A DNA stretch of 64,000 bases from Oreohelix idahoensis (GCA_024509875.1 JAMPIV010022921.1:182001-246000), one strand, 5' to 3'; numbered from the stretch's first letter, positions 10,785 to 22,085 are shown. Notes: generated by a model not told the origin, from the sequence alone. Program-made: numbers and translations.

Positions 10785-11180
10785 TGTGTTGGACAATGAA
10801 CAAGCAATTGGAAGAACGAATTGAGGCTCTCGAGATATGGATATATAGAAGAATGGGACGCATCTCTTGGAAATAGAAGAAAACAAATAAAGAGATCATA
10901 GAAAACCTAGGTATGAGAAGAGAATTAATGAAGGAGATCAATATTAGGCAGCTAAAATATTTTGGCCATATAAAAAGGCATAACACTTTGCAGAAGGCCA
11001 TGCTAGAAGACAGAGTTGAAGGTAAACGTGCAAGAGGAAAACATCGCTATAAGTGGGAAGATAACATCACGAGATGGACAGGAAAGAGTCTATCAGAATG
11101 CACCATCATGACAAAAGACAGCAGACGTTGAAGATCCTTTGCAGCCGACCTTCGTTGCGAAGATGGCAGCTGCTGATGAT
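10785..11180 (+). repeat. LINE family D, C-terminal fragment
   Basis: Encodes RRMGRISW, then (ATG at 10913) MRRELMKEINIRQLKYFGHI, KRHNTLQKAMLEDRVEGKRA, RGKHRYKWEDNITRWTGKSL and a stop at 11131. YFGH and WEDNI...W are the usual landmarks of the C-terminal tail of metazoan LINE reverse transcriptases. The tail is (GATGAT)-like. Confidence 0.8.
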
Positions 11181-11671
11181 GATGTTGCTGTGGCATGGCT
11201 TCCTGTAATTCCCTTTTACAAGGCCTAGAAGTACCCTTTCGGTTTCTTCCTGTCCTACTTCTTTCCGCGAAAACTATTTGGAGATGTCAGAAACCTTGAG
11301 CTGACTACTGCCTTTATTAGAGTCATTAATGTAGAAGTCTGAAGGCGAATGAGGAAGAACAAGAAAATACGTTTTTTGTTCTGATTGTATTTTGCTGTGC
11401 CATTGTGAAGAACTGATATAAACTGTTTTATTTCTGAGCTTCCTCCACATCTGCGCTCATTATTACCATATTCACACGTGCTGTCCCGTGTTTCAATGAC
11501 GCTTAACTCATTAGCTGCCACCTATCGATGTTATTGATCTTTCTTGTCTATGGGCAGATAATTAATTATCTGTCCTCGTGCTCAGGTTGGGTGGTACAGG
11601 TGCATTTACTTCTGTAGCGCAAAGTAAGTTACCAGCATAACGGTTTTAGTCCGTTTAATATTACGTTAAGC
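11181..11671. other. No recognised gene
   Basis: An 88-codon minus ORF (11255-11521) has no recognisable motif. Confidence 0.3.
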
Positions 11672-11897
11672 GTCCGATTGACGGAGTGGTTAGAGCGCTA
11701 GTTTGTCACGACAAAGTTGCTGGATTCGATTCACGGTTACAGCACGCTTCAGTCTGCCCAGCTGTAAATGGGTACCTGATTTTACTCTCGAGTTAGGGAA
11801 GGAAAAGGCAGCGAGGAAGAGAACCTGTCACCCCATCTCTCGATGCTGGACCTAGTATAGTGAAGTCTCTAATACATCACTCCCCTGCGGCAGTATC
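11672..11897 (+). repeat. SINE family 2, left part, split by a hAT element
   Basis: tRNA-like head with A-box-like GGAGTGGTTAGAGCGC and B-box GGATTCGATTC. The body has CAGTCTGCCCAGCTGTAAAT and GACCTAGTATAGTGAAGTCT. The sequence breaks inside GGCAGTATCTGCTATGG, where a hAT element is inserted, and resumes at 12988. Confidence 0.85.
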
Positions 11898-11905
11898 TGC
11901 TATGG

Positions 11906-12987
11906 CAGCGGTTTTCAACCTTTTTGAGCCCATGGCTCCCCTGTCCAACTACATTCTGTGGGATAACTGGTAAAAACTCTAGCGATGTTTCGACATTTAG
12001 CCTAACTTTTGTTGAGCAGGCGAACTTTGGAAAGGCTTTTAAACAAAGTAATTTTTTAATGTAATTAAAAAAAAAATTCAATTGGACAATCTGTGAAAAA
12101 ATTACACGTACAAGAAAAAATATACACAAAGTGCACTTTGAAAACCCTTACTATAAAAAAGAAAACAGTACAGATAAAGTAGTTTCTTTCTAACATTTTT
12201 TAAAATTTATTTATTCACTGATATACTGCACTCATGATTCATTCTCCATAACAAAAAACTTGTACAGTAAAACTAAAAAAAAAAAATATATGATGAATAA
12301 AGTACCAGTCACCTCAGTGTGAAACTTGAGTTTGCTTGTTGTTACACAGCTTATCAAATCTTAGCACCAATTGAGATACAGCTACCCTTATTTCCTTCTG
12401 CACATCAAGGCTTGATCTGAACTTGGTTTTTACGACAGCCACTGCTGAAAACCCAGCCTCGCAGAGATAGGAGGGTGCAAAAGGAATTAATACCTTCAGT
12501 GCTCTTTTGCTCAAGCTTGGGAACTCCTGTTTTACTGAATACCAAAATTTTGGCAGTGCCATGGATGGAAACTTCGCATGTAGTGAAGAGTCTGATGAAA
12601 GTTCTATCAGTTCTTCCTCTTCTGCAGTACTGAAGTCCGAAGGAGCATCACTACTGAAAGGATTTTGAACCCACTGAAACCTGTCACAGTTTTCAGGAAC
12701 GTATTTTTCAAAATGAACTCACCGTGTTACCTACTATGGTCGCGCTAAGAGAATGCGCAGAAAGTTGATAGGCGGGTCGGGGGAGCGGGACATCAAAGGC
12801 TGATCAACATCAAAAGTGAAATTTCTCCGGGGTCACGCAGGTTGACAAACACCAAAAATGAAATTTCGCACAGCTCTGTGTTTTCTTTTACAGCTAAATA
12901 CGAAAAAAATCCACGCCCACCCACGGCGCCCCTGACCGTCAGTCATGGCGCCCCAGGGCGCCGCGGCGCACAAGTTGAAAACCGCTG
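11906..12987 (-). mobile_element. hAT DNA transposon relic with 8-bp target duplication
   Basis: The ends are CAGCGGTTTTCAAC (11906-11919) and its inverse GTTGAAAACCGCTG (12974-12987), a 14-bp terminal inverted repeat. TGCTATGG flanks both sides (11898-11905, 12988-12995), the 8-bp duplication expected of hAT. The only coding remnant is the transposase C-terminus. At 1082 bp the copy is much shorter than an autonomous hAT and cannot move itself. It sits inside a SINE family 2 copy, which gives the order of insertion. Confidence 0.93.
12314..12562 (-). pseudogene. hAT transposase C-terminal (dimerisation) fragment
   Basis: The frame reads FWYSVKQEFPSLSKRAL, LIPFAPSYLCEAGFSAV and KTKFRSSLDVQKEIRVAVS. 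This is the dimerisation region at the C-terminus of hAT transposases of the ZBED/SCAND3-like kind (Y-P-x-L-S..A...LPF..TYLCE.GFS). The BED finger and most of the catalytic domain are missing. Confidence 0.88.
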
Positions 12988-13015
12988 TGCTATGGGACAA
13001 CCTTAACTTCTCCTT
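12988..13015 (+). repeat. SINE family 2, right part after the hAT insertion
   Basis: TGCTATGG (target duplication) followed by GACAACCTTAACTTC matches the tail of the other family 2 copies (CTGCTGTGGGACTACCTT). Confidence 0.8.
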
Positions 13016-13369
13016 AAATATTACGTTACATAATTGATAGTGTTACTATGCACAATTCAGATCACAAGGTCTTTCATATTTGAACATGCGCCTTAATGTA
13101 ACCGACGGATTCTGTGTCTAAATTGAACGCGGCGCCTCTCGCCAAAATTGTACTTTAAAATATTTGAAAGTGGTATTCCTTTCCAGCAGCAGGCAACACA
13201 GGAGCGGTGGCGATCTGCTTTAGGAAAAGTGAGATATCCAAAAATCTACACTGATAAAACAATGTGTGTAGAAATAGGTGGAAAATCACTTGTAAAATAT
13301 AATACTTTAAAAATGTTTGTCAGTATGACCTTTCTTGACAGAAGTGATAGGTACCTCCTAATTTTAATC

Positions 13370-13512
13370 CTGGGGTTACTGCGTTTTTTAAATGCTGGCT
13401 TGAAAGAGCTTTTCCAAGCGTAATTTTTTTTTCTCCCCTTCGTCACCTAAAGATCTACGAAATCATCCCCCTGTGATCTACCGATAGATTGGGATCGACT
13501 GGTTACTGACCT
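13370..13512 (-). mobile_element. Terminal fragment of a second hAT element
   Basis: The reverse strand from about 13512 reads CAGAGGTCAGTAACCAGTCG followed by ATCCCAATCTATCGGTAGATC. CAGNGGT at the end with paired GATC..ATCTA..GGTAGATC words is characteristic of one large hAT group. The opposite end was not found. Confidence 0.55.
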
Positions 13513-13830
13513 CTGCTCTATTCGAGGTTATTTTGCATGACTTGTTTGTTATGTTACACTTTTTTAAAGTTGATGCTGCGTCGCATTATCGGTCTAATGT
13601 GTTATGTTATTTTGTTGTTTATGCTACTGTTTATTGTTTGTTTTGTTGCGTTAATCAGTTGATTGTATAGCTAAGGGGTCGTCAACATATGACGTCACGC
13701 ATCGAAAAAAGGGGGTTGGCACAATTTTGTGAAGTGTGACGTTGGGGGGGGGGGGGGGGAATTTTGAAAAATTTGACGTCACACAAAAATACGAGAGTTG
13801 CACTCGTTTCTTTCATAAATTATGTTTCTT

Positions 13831-14129
13831 CTTTTATCCGCAATAGTTAACTTTTATGCACATTTGTTAACTTTTATCCGCAATAGTTAACTTTTATCCC
13901 CGATAGTTAACTTCTAACTGCAATAGTTAACTTTTATCCCCAATAGTTAACTTCTAACCGCAATAGTTAACGTTTGTCCAGAGTTAACTTTTATCCACAT
14001 TTGTTAACTTTTGTCCGCAATAGTTAACTTTTATCCACAATAGATAACTTTTATCTGCAATAGATAACTTCTATCCACACTAGATAACGTTTATCCACAA
14101 AAGATAACGTTTATCTGCAATAGATAACA
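13831..14129. repeat. 20-bp minisatellite, about 15 diverged copies
   Basis: The unit is TTAACTTTTATCCGCAATAG. Later units change to ATAACTTTTATCTGCAATAG and ATAACGTTTATCCACAA, so divergence is graded along the array. Confidence 0.92.
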
Positions 14130-14442
14130 GCTCCCTCGTGGATGACTTATATAATCTCACTTGAAATACAGGATAGTTGTTATAACCTTTAACTGGGTTA
14201 AATTGGTTTTAATTGTATATCTTTTTTTTTAAATAATGTAATACACAACTTAAAAAACAATATGCAGACTCAAGAGATTGTACTGTTTAGAATTGGTTAA
14301 AAAAAAAAACAAAAAAAAAAAGTTGCAGGTTATCACCATCGATACAACAGTCTGATGAGATCGAAGAAATGTATGAGGATCAAAGAGAAATCAAGTCAAC
14401 ACAACAGCCAGAATCAATTAAAATGTGAAGTCAGACCTATTG

Positions 14443-14640
14443 TATGGCTCTGAGCATAGAGAACAACAAAACAGATATGCCATTGGGGAGTGAAGTGTTA
14501 GAGACTTAACAATACTAGAACAAGCTTCGAGAGGTAGGGCAACCAGTTCCCCTCCTCGCTGTCTTTGCCTTTCCTGACCCAAAAGAAGAATCAGGTATCC
14601 ATTTACAGCTGGTAGACTGTAGCGTGACGCCACCATGTTT
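14443..14640 (-). repeat. SINE family 2, minus copy
   Basis: The reverse complement contains AGTCTACCAGCTGTAAATGG, AACTGGTTGCCCTACC and CTCTAACACTTCACTCCCC, as in the other copies. Confidence 0.75.
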
Positions 14641-14704
14641 CCAACCTGCTACCTATGCCGCGATAGGGCCTGCGGCAGTAACCACAGACGATCTCATAAA
14701 TGTG

Positions 14705-15215
14705 TGCTTGCTTAAAATAGAAGGATTGTTGTGGTATGACGAGATCACTAATGTGGAACTGATGACAAGATGACTAATGTGGAACTGATGACAAGATGAC
14801 TAATGTGGAACTGATGACAAGATGACTAATGTGGAACTGATGACAAGATGACTAATGTGGAACTGATGACAAGATGACTAATGTGGAACTGATGACAAGA
14901 TGACTAATGTGGAACTGATGACAAGATGACTAATGTGGAACTGATGACACAAACCAAACGTGTGCCGGAAGAGCAAGACATGAGAAGAAGATGCTGGAGA
15001 TGGATAGGACCACACATTGAACAAACCTGCTGATAGCTTTAACAGGCCAGTCCTTGTGCTGGAATCACCAGGGGTTAGAGAGGCAGAGGAAAACCAGGGA
15101 ATTCACGGAGAAGACAGCTGGAGACAGACATGAAGGAGATGACGAAGATATGGAAAGACTTTGCGCTGATGGCACAGGACAGGAAGAGTTGTTATAAAGC
15201 ATATGCTCTGTAGGG
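14705..15215 (+). repeat. LINE family A 3' fragment containing an internal minisatellite
   Basis: Encodes pieces of TNVELMT, QTKRVPEEQDMRRRCWRW, NHQGLERQRKTREFTEKTAG and WKDFALMAQDRKSCYKAY in broken frames. Inside it, the segment for TNVELMT is amplified (14737-14949). Confidence 0.8.
14737..14949 (+). repeat. 26-bp minisatellite grown inside LINE A, about 8 copies
   Basis: The unit is GATGACTAATGTGGAACTGA plus TGACAA. The same words occur once in other LINE A copies (for example near 40990-41020), so the array formed after insertion by tandem duplication of LINE sequence. At 26 bp it breaks the reading frame. Confidence 0.92.
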
Positions 15216-15330
15216 AGTTGAAAGGTCATGATGATGATGATGATGACTAGGTTACTAATTTACATTTGATTTAAGTTGTTGTTTGTCAATAGTGCAAAAA
15301 CAAAAACCAAAAAACTAGTTAGAAAAAAAA

Positions 15331-15456
15331 AGGGGGGGGGGGTGGGGGGTTTAAGAGACTTGTTAGGGGAAAGTGGGGGGGGGGGGGGGGGTCTGGTTTT
15401 TTTTTTTTGGGGTGGAAGTGTGACAAGGCGCAAAAGGTGGGGGGGGGGGGGGGGGG
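15331..15456. repeat. G-rich low-complexity tracts
   Basis: Three poly-G runs (about 15331-15342, 15376-15390, 15438-15456) with a T run between. The 61-codon Gly-rich ORF is an artefact. Confidence 0.85.
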
Positions 15457-15537
15457 TTTAAAATATGACCAGAATTACGGGACTTCATATGTGGATGACT
15501 CCTAATGGCAGCAATTGAATATAGTGTAAACAATTAT

Positions 15538-15592
15538 AGACCTCTACACCTCACGGTAGAAGGGGAAGGACTAAGTAAGTAAGTAAACAATT
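15538..15592 (+). repeat. LINE family C 3' tip
   Basis: CCTCTACACCTCACGGTAGA followed by an AAGTAAGTAAGT tail matches the end of the copy at 22345-23180. Confidence 0.7.
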
Positions 15593-15689
15593 ATAGACTC
15601 TATGTGTGTCCTAATTATAACCCCATCAAGGGTTAAACATGATATTTCTATCCATTATTTACAAAAAGGCCCCCTTGTAGTTCGGGGGG

Positions 15690-15850
15690 GGGGGGCCTCT
15701 GGTAAGACAGAGAAAGAATATAACTATTGCTGCCTCAAGCATGTCAGTTAATGTGAGGTTGTACATGAGGCTGGCGGTTTCTTCATGTCAGACAAATTGC
15801 TACAGAAACCACTGCTGCCAGAGCATTTGAATGCTGGGTGCAGGCAGCGA
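15690..15850 (+). repeat. Dispersed repeat family 4
   Basis: GGTTGTACATGAGGC, ACAAATTGCTACAGAAACCA and GCTGGGTGCAGGCAG match the other copies. Confidence 0.55.
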
Positions 15851-16054
15851 AAAACCCCGTAAATAATAAACATCAATAGGTGTTTTGCAGGCACTCATCC
15901 TATATATAAAATCCCAGCTTTTTTCTGTCAGTGCGTAACGCTAAGGGCATGCAACTTTGGTTGAAAGTTATACATTAATTGTATTGTTTCCCTTATATTA
16001 TTGTACTCTCCTCAAAATAGTAACACTTACCAAAGAAGAATGCGCAAATGACGG

Positions 16055-16160
16055 TGTGCACAAAAATATTTATAGAATGTGTGATGCCGTATACACACAT
16101 GGGAATCCTCGCTGCTGCTACGTGGTTCTTGTACTGTGCTGATGCACAGTGGTTTTTTTT
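16055..16160 (+). repeat. SINE family 3 tail fragment
   Basis: AAAATATTTATAGAATGTGT and TATACACACATGGGAATCCT match the 3' half of the family 3 copies. Confidence 0.6.
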
Positions 16161-16424
16161 AAAAATACTTTTGTTACCGTTTGGTATTGGTGCTTTTGAA
16201 TTTAATTCCCGTCTTAAGAAATAAAGAAGTAGAAGCCTGGACAATAGAAAAGTAACCCAATTGATAGACTTGCCCAGGACATCGAACTCAGGACTATCCG
16301 AATGGCGCCATCGCTACCAAAATGAATTGGGACTAAAACATCGTAAAAAGTACTGATTGAGAAGAATCGGGTGAAATTGCGGCAGACCCAGTAAGCCGGG
16401 TAGTTTATATATTATATTTAAAAA

Positions 16425-16812
16425 AATTAAAATTGGTTTAATCGATAACGATTAATTAATCGATTAAAAAATTTTTTTACGATAAATTGATAAAAACAAA
16501 TTTTAATTGATTATTCCTTTTTTAGGAATGTTTATGTTTGTTTGCTTAAATGCAAGAGCATTTGCTAAGTTAGTTGTTTGTGATATGGAATTTGGCGAGT
16601 AGGGTCAATAATAATAAATTGTTTGGTTGTAACTTTTCAGTATTTTCATTATATTTTCAGTATGATATTGCCTTATAACAAGTAAAATAAATAAAGCTCT
16701 TAGTGATTTAAAAAAAAATGTTCTTTATGATTTTTTTTTATTGTTTATCAAATTGATCGATTAAAGAAATTTGATTAATCTATTACGATTTTCTTAATCA
16801 ATCCCAGCCCTA
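16425..16812. mobile_element. Possible hAT-like non-autonomous element
   Basis: AATCGAT- and GATTAAT-rich ends face each other (about 16436-16480 and 16748-16800), and the right end reads CAATCCCAGCCCTA, as in many hAT MITEs. No target duplication was resolved. Confidence 0.35.
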
Positions 16813-16831
16813 ATATATATATATATATATA

Positions 16832-17530
16832 TTCTTCTTTGATCCTTAGCTGCCGACCGTCAAAGCAGTCAGTGGCCATTACGCCTGGTGGCGTCTTGTA
16901 GGGCAACAACAAATTGATTCCACTTTGCTCGGTCGGCAGCCATCCTTCGTACCGTGCCCCAACTCTGGTTCATTCTTTGCATCTCAACCTCCGCAGTCCT
17001 CCGCCAAGTTGTTTTTGGTCGGCCTCTCTTTCGTTTTCCTTCAGGGGTTCATAGCACAGCTGTTCTTGTGATGGCATCGGGGTCTCTTCTGAGGACATGG
17101 CCAACCCAGCTCCAGCGTCTGTCAGCTATGATGGTGTGCATGTCCTCTTGCTTGCTCCGAGTAAGCAGATCTTGGTTGGTGATGATATTCGGCCAAAAGA
17201 TTCGGAGAATTTTTCTTAGGCATGTTGTGTGAAAAGAGAACAATTTCGACATTTCCTTCTCTGTAACTCTCCAGCTCTCCGCGCCATAGAGAAGCACAGA
17301 AAGCACACAGCTCTGATATAATCCTAATTTTGTGCTTGTGCTGTACTGAGAGGACTTCCAGATGTTGTTTAGACTAAAAAAAGGCTGTTCTTGCTTTGTT
17401 CATTCTGTTGTTGATGTCTTTGCTTGCTCCGCCGTCTGGTGTTACTATGCATCCTAGGTATGTGAAGGCATCTGACTGTTCCAGTTGCTGATTCCTTACT
17501 CATATGGGCTCAGGGTTGCTCACATTGAGC
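16832..17530 (-). repeat. LINE family B C-terminal fragment
   Basis: The minus frame at 17049-17306 reads MLSVLLYGAESWRVTEKEMS, FHTTCLRKILRIFWPNII, DLLTRSKQEDMHTIIADRRW and SWVGHVLRRDPDAITRTAV. LLYGAESW and GHVLRR are landmarks of the tail of metazoan LINE reverse transcriptases. The catalytic core is absent. Confidence 0.85.
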
Positions 17531-17557
17531 GTATATATATATATATGGTCTCAGCCC

Positions 17558-17721
17558 CCCACAAGACAACAGGAGGCTGAGACGCTTGGGAGTCATGACC
17601 CAAGTGGGCCCGCCCCCCTTAGAGTGTAAAGGAGTATATGGGCCGAAACACTCGTCGGACGGGGGGACGTCTTCTGATGATCAGATTGCTTCCTGTTGTA
17701 TCGCTCTGTAAAGAGTTTCCT

Positions 17722-17725
<4 letters not shown>
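17558..17725 (+). mobile_element. 3' end of the RLE-type retrotransposon (copy 2)
   Basis: Matches 47105-47272 almost base for base (GACAACAGGAGGCTGAGACG, TTCTGATGATCAGATTGC, GTATCGCTCTGTAAAGAG) and ends at the same CCTATCA. There is an AT microsatellite on both sides, so it appears to have inserted into AT repeats. Confidence 0.88.
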
Positions 17726-17786
<61 letters not shown>

Positions 17787-17869
17787 ATATATATATATAT
17801 ATATATAGAGATATAGATATAGATATAGATATATATAGATAGATATAGATAGATATATATATATATATA
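17726..17869. repeat. AT microsatellite
   Basis: Nearly pure (AT)n with ATAGAT interruptions. Confidence 0.95.
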
Positions 17870-18045
17870 TCCTGAAGATTAACAGAGAAGAAAAACAATT
17901 CTCACCTTTTAGTGAATCAAAACCATAGTTCTAGGAACAGACTGTCATAAGTTACAGCTGTGTACCCGTACATCGATTTATTGTTAATCAGATCATGTAA
18001 TTGATCTCCTTCTTTAAGTAGACCTATTTATTCAAGGCTTTTCAG

Positions 18046-18600
18046 AAAGTCTTCTTCTTCTTGTTGGATTCTTAGCTCCTGATTGACAAAGCAGTCAGTG
18101 GCCATCACGCTTGTAGGGCAGCAACAAACTGTCCACATTTTTCTCTGTCTGTGGCCATCCTTCGTGCCATAACCCAACTCTGGTTCATGCTTTGTATCTC
18201 AGCTTCCACTGTTCTCTACCACTGTTGTCTTTGATCTGCCTCTCTTTCGCTGTCCTTCTAGGGTCCGTAGCATAGCAGTTCTGGTGATGGTTTCAGCATC
18301 CCTTCTGAGGACATGACCAACCCAGTTCCAGCGTCTGCCTGTAGTGATGGTGTGCATGGCTTTTTAACTGCACCGTGTAAGCAGTTCCTGATTGGAGATG
18401 GTATTCGGCCAAAAAATTCAAAGAATTTTCCTTAGGCATGTTGTGTGGAAAGAGGATCATTTGGACATTTCCTTTTTTGTTATTCTCCAGCACTCCGCAT
18501 CATACAAAACTACAGAAAGTACACAACTCTCGATAATCTTAATTTGATGTTTGTGCTGTACTGATTGTTCCAGCTTTTGGCTTCTTATTTTTATTGAGGA
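18046..18600 (-). repeat. LINE family B C-terminal fragment, second copy
   Basis: The same region as 16832-17530, more decayed: the minus ORF at 18293-18493 includes MLENNKKGNVQMILFPHNMP and LNFLAEYHLQ. It ends where the next minisatellite begins. Confidence 0.75.
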
Positions 18601-18612
18601 TCCTGTCTTCTT

Positions 18613-20230
18613 CACTTTGTTGGCTGTATTTATTGAGTCCCACTTGTTGGCTGTATTTATTGAGTCCCACTTGTTGGCTGTATTTATTCAGTCCCACTTG
18701 TTGGCTGTATTTATTCAGTGCCACTTGTTGACTGTATTTATTTTTGCACTTGTTGGCTGTATTTATTCAGTCCCACTTGTTGGCTGTATTTATTCAGTCC
18801 CACTTGTTGGCTGTATTTATTCAGTCCCACTTGTTGGCTGTATTTATTCAGTCCCACTTGTTGGCTGTATTTATTCAGTCCCACTTGTTGGCTGTATTTA
18901 TTCAGTGCTATTTGTTGGCTGTATTTATTCAGTCGCACTTGTTGGCTGTATTTATTCAGTCACACTTGTTGGCTGTATTTATTCAGTCGCACTTGTTGGC
19001 TGTATTTATTCAGTCCCACTTGTTGGCAGTACTTATTCAGTCCCACTTGTTGGCTGTATTTATTCAGTCCCACTTGTTGGCTGTATTTATTCAGTCCCAC
19101 TTGTTGGCTGTATTTATTCAGTGCCACTTGTTGGCTGTATTTATTCAGTCCCACTTGTTGGCTATATTTATTCAGTCCCACTTGTTGGCTGTATTTATTC
19201 AGTGCTATTTGTTGGCTGTATTTATTCAGTCGCACTTGTTGGCTGTATTTATTCAGTCCCACTTTTTGGCTGTATTTATTCAGTCCCACTTGTTGGCTGT
19301 ATGTATTCAGTCCCACTTGTAGGCTGTATTTATTCAGTCCCCCACTTGTTGACAGTATTTAATCAGTCCACCACTTGTTGACAGTATTTATTCAGTCCCA
19401 CTTGTTGATAGTATTTATTCAGTCCCACTTGTTGGCTGTATTTATTCAGTCCCACTTGTTGGCTGTATTTATTCAGTCCCACTTGTAGGCTGTATTTATT
19501 CAGTCCCACTTGTAGGGTGTATTTATTCAGTCCCACTTGTAGGCTGTATTTATTCAGTCCCCCACTTGTTGACAGTATTTATTCAGTCCCCCACTTGTTG
19601 ACAGTATTTATTCAGTCCCCCGCTTGTTGACAGTATTTATTCAGTCCCCCACTTGTTGACAGTATTTATTCAGTCCCCCACTTGTTGACAGTATTTATTC
19701 AGTCCCCCACTTGTTGACAGTATTTATTCAGTCCCCCACTTGTTGACTGTATTTATTCAGTCCCCCACTTGTTGATTGTATTTATTCAGTCCCCCACTTG
19801 TTGACTGTATTTATTCAGTCCCCTACTTGTTGACTGTATTTATTCAGTCTATTTATTCAGTACCCCACTTGTTGGCTGTATTTATTCAGTCCCCCACATG
19901 TTGGCTGTATTTATTCAGTCCTCCACTTGTTGACTGTATTTATTCAGTCCCACTTGTTGACTGTATTTATTCAGTCCCCCACTTGTTGACTGTATTTATT
20001 CAGTCCCACATGTTGAGTGTATTTATTCAATCCCACTTGTTGGCTGTATTTATTCAGTCCCCCACTTGTTGGCTGTATTTATTCAGTCCCCCACTTGTTT
20101 ACTGTATTTATTCAGTCCCACTTGTTGACTGTATTTATTCAGTCCCCCACTTGTTGACTGTACTTATTCAGTCCCACTTGTTGACTGTATTTATTCAGTC
20201 CCCCACTTGGTGACTGTATTTATTCAGTCT
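18613..20230. repeat. 27/29-bp satellite array, about 58 copies
   Basis: The left part (to about 19340) uses a 27-bp unit, TGTTGGCTGTATTTATTCAG plus TCCCACT. The right part mostly uses a 29-bp unit with CCCCC instead of CCC, interspersed with 27-bp units. Since 27 is divisible by 3, the left part is open in three forward frames (276, 214 and 192 codons) and also in reverse. No protein is supported. Confidence 0.96.
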
Positions 20231-20261
20231 GTGTGGGAAAATGTGAGGTGAATATTCATTC

Positions 20262-20765
20262 TTCCATTCATCATCTTTCAACTCCCCCAAGGAACATATG
20301 CCTTCATCAAGACTTACATCAAGTCTTCTGTCCCGTGCCATCAGCTCATAGCCTTTCCATGTCTTCTTCATGTCTGTCTCCAGGGTTCGTCTTCATGTAC
20401 TTTGGTCTACCTCTTCCTCACTTACCCTGGGGTTTCCAGAACAAGGACTACTTGGTAATGCTGTCAACAGGTTTCCTCAGTGTGTGTCCATATCCAGCCT
20501 CTTCTTCTCATCTCTCGTCCACTGGCGCTTGCCTGGTTCTTGTCATCAGTTCCACATTAGTGATCTTGTCATACAACTTCAATCCTTCTATTCTACGCAA
20601 GCACACATTTATGAATGTCTGTAGCTTTTTGGTTGTTGTTTTTGTTCTTCTCCATGTTTCAGAGCCATACAATGATACTGACTTGACATTTGAGTTTAAA
20701 AATTCAGATTTTTGTGTTGGGCCTGATTTCTCTTGATCTTCATATATTTCCCAATGCAACGAAAG
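20262..20765 (-). repeat. LINE family A 3' end
   Basis: The minus frame at 20508-20759 reads SVSLYGSETWRRTKTTTKKL, QTFINVCLRRIEGLKLYDKI and TNVELMTRTRQAPVDER; a broken continuation matches WNPQ. One of the better-preserved copies. Confidence 0.88.
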
Positions 20766-21185
20766 CTTATCTAGCCTTCTGTTTTCTTATGTTGATATCA
20801 TATGAAGTGAATATAAAGTCAACACAATATATTCATGAGGCCTAAAATGTGCTTAATGCAATCTGATTTTGTATATAGTTCAAATAAGTGTGCTATTGTG
20901 CACAAAAGTGCATGGTGAGCGAAGAAAGCTTATGCACATATTAAACATGTAATTTCAATTTTGAAGCATTTATTTATAAATATTTGTGGATAATAGATGA
21001 TGTGTAACATCTGTTAACAGGCTTTGAGGACTCATTCACAAAATTGATTCCACTCACCAGGGGTGTATGTTTGTGACTTGTGTGTGTATGTGTGTCTGTG
21101 AGAAGAAAAGAAGCAGAGAGTTAGAGAGCCTCAATCGATCAAGCAGTACCCTTTAGTTCCCCAATTGCAACACTTGCCAAATCCT
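20766..21185. other. No recognised gene
   Basis: AT-rich sequence with a short GTGTGT run near 21080. Confidence 0.3.
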
Positions 21186-21490
21186 CCTGTCTTTCCATGT
21201 CATCCAGGTAATTCTTCGTTCACCACCACACGTCAACTTGAATATGTTCAAAAAGAAAGCAGCAGTCAGTCTGAAGCTGTTAGCATCTCCATAGAGCTTT
21301 TCCAGGAATGGTACTGGTGATGTCCATGTGTGCTTTCTCTGTTCCTCATATCTTGGGTACCTTCGAAGTAGATGCTTTACGAAGTCATTATATCAGTGCC
21401 ACAGTTATACTCATCAAGAACTCCTATAGATGCTTTACGAAGTCATTATATCAGTGCCACAGTTATACTCATCAAGAACTCCTATCTTTA
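21186..21490 (-). repeat. Dispersed repeat family F with a tandem 57-bp duplication
   Basis: GCATCTCCATAGAGCTTTT and AATGGTACTGGTGATG are shared with 41690-41835 and 42030-42180. A segment of about 57 bp beginning TAGATGCTTTACGAAGTC is repeated twice at 21369-21485. Probably the end of a LINE. Confidence 0.55.
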
Positions 21491-21519
21491 ACTCGTTGAA
21501 GAAATATCCCAGTTTGTCC

Positions 21520-22085
21520 TGGTAATTTTCACTTCAACCTCCTGCTCTTTTCTCCATGTTCTTCCATCTACCTCACATCTTTTCTCCATGTTCTTCCATC
21601 TACCTCACATCTTTTCTCCATGTTCTTCCATATACCTCACATCATTTCTCCATGTTCTTCCATCTACCTCACATCATTTCTCCATGTTCTTCCATCTACC
21701 TCACATCTTTTCTCCATGTTCTTCCATCTACCTCACATCATTTCTCCATGTTCTTCCATCTACCTCACATCTTTTCTCCATGTTCTTCCATCTACCTCAC
21801 ATCATTTCTCCATGTTCTTCCATCTACCTCACATCTTTTCTCCATGTTCTTCCATCTACCTCACATCATTTCTCCATGTTCTTCCATCTACCTCACATCT
21901 TTTCTCCATGTTCTTCCATCTACCTCACATCATTTCTCCATGTTCTTCCATCTACCTCACATCTTTTCTCCATGTTCTTCCATCTACCTCACATCATTTC
22001 TCCATGTTCTTCCATCTACCTCACATCTTTTAGCCTGGGGATTCCAGAACAAGGGCTGCTGGGTAAAGCTATCACCAAGGGGAAG
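21520..22085 (-). repeat. LINE family A fragment expanded by a minisatellite
   Basis: The flanks (CTGCTCTTTTCTCCATGTTC on the left, GGGATTCCAGAACAAGGGCT on the right) are adjacent in other LINE A copies. Between them the first segment has been amplified. Confidence 0.8.
21549..22031. repeat. 32-bp minisatellite grown inside LINE A, about 15 copies
   Basis: The unit is TCTCCATGTTCTTCCATCTA plus CCTCACATCTTT. Units alternate between CATCTTTT and CATCATTT over the second half, giving a 64-bp higher-order period. ORFs of 200, 175 and 137 codons are artefacts. Confidence 0.95.

Noticed and set aside
13672..13800. MITE with TGACGTCAC words near both ends
   Set aside because: Ends and target duplication could not be defined; kept only as a note.
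18551..19381. 276-, 214- and 192-codon overlapping ORFs
   Set aside because: Open in all forward frames through a 27-bp satellite; no non-repeat domain.
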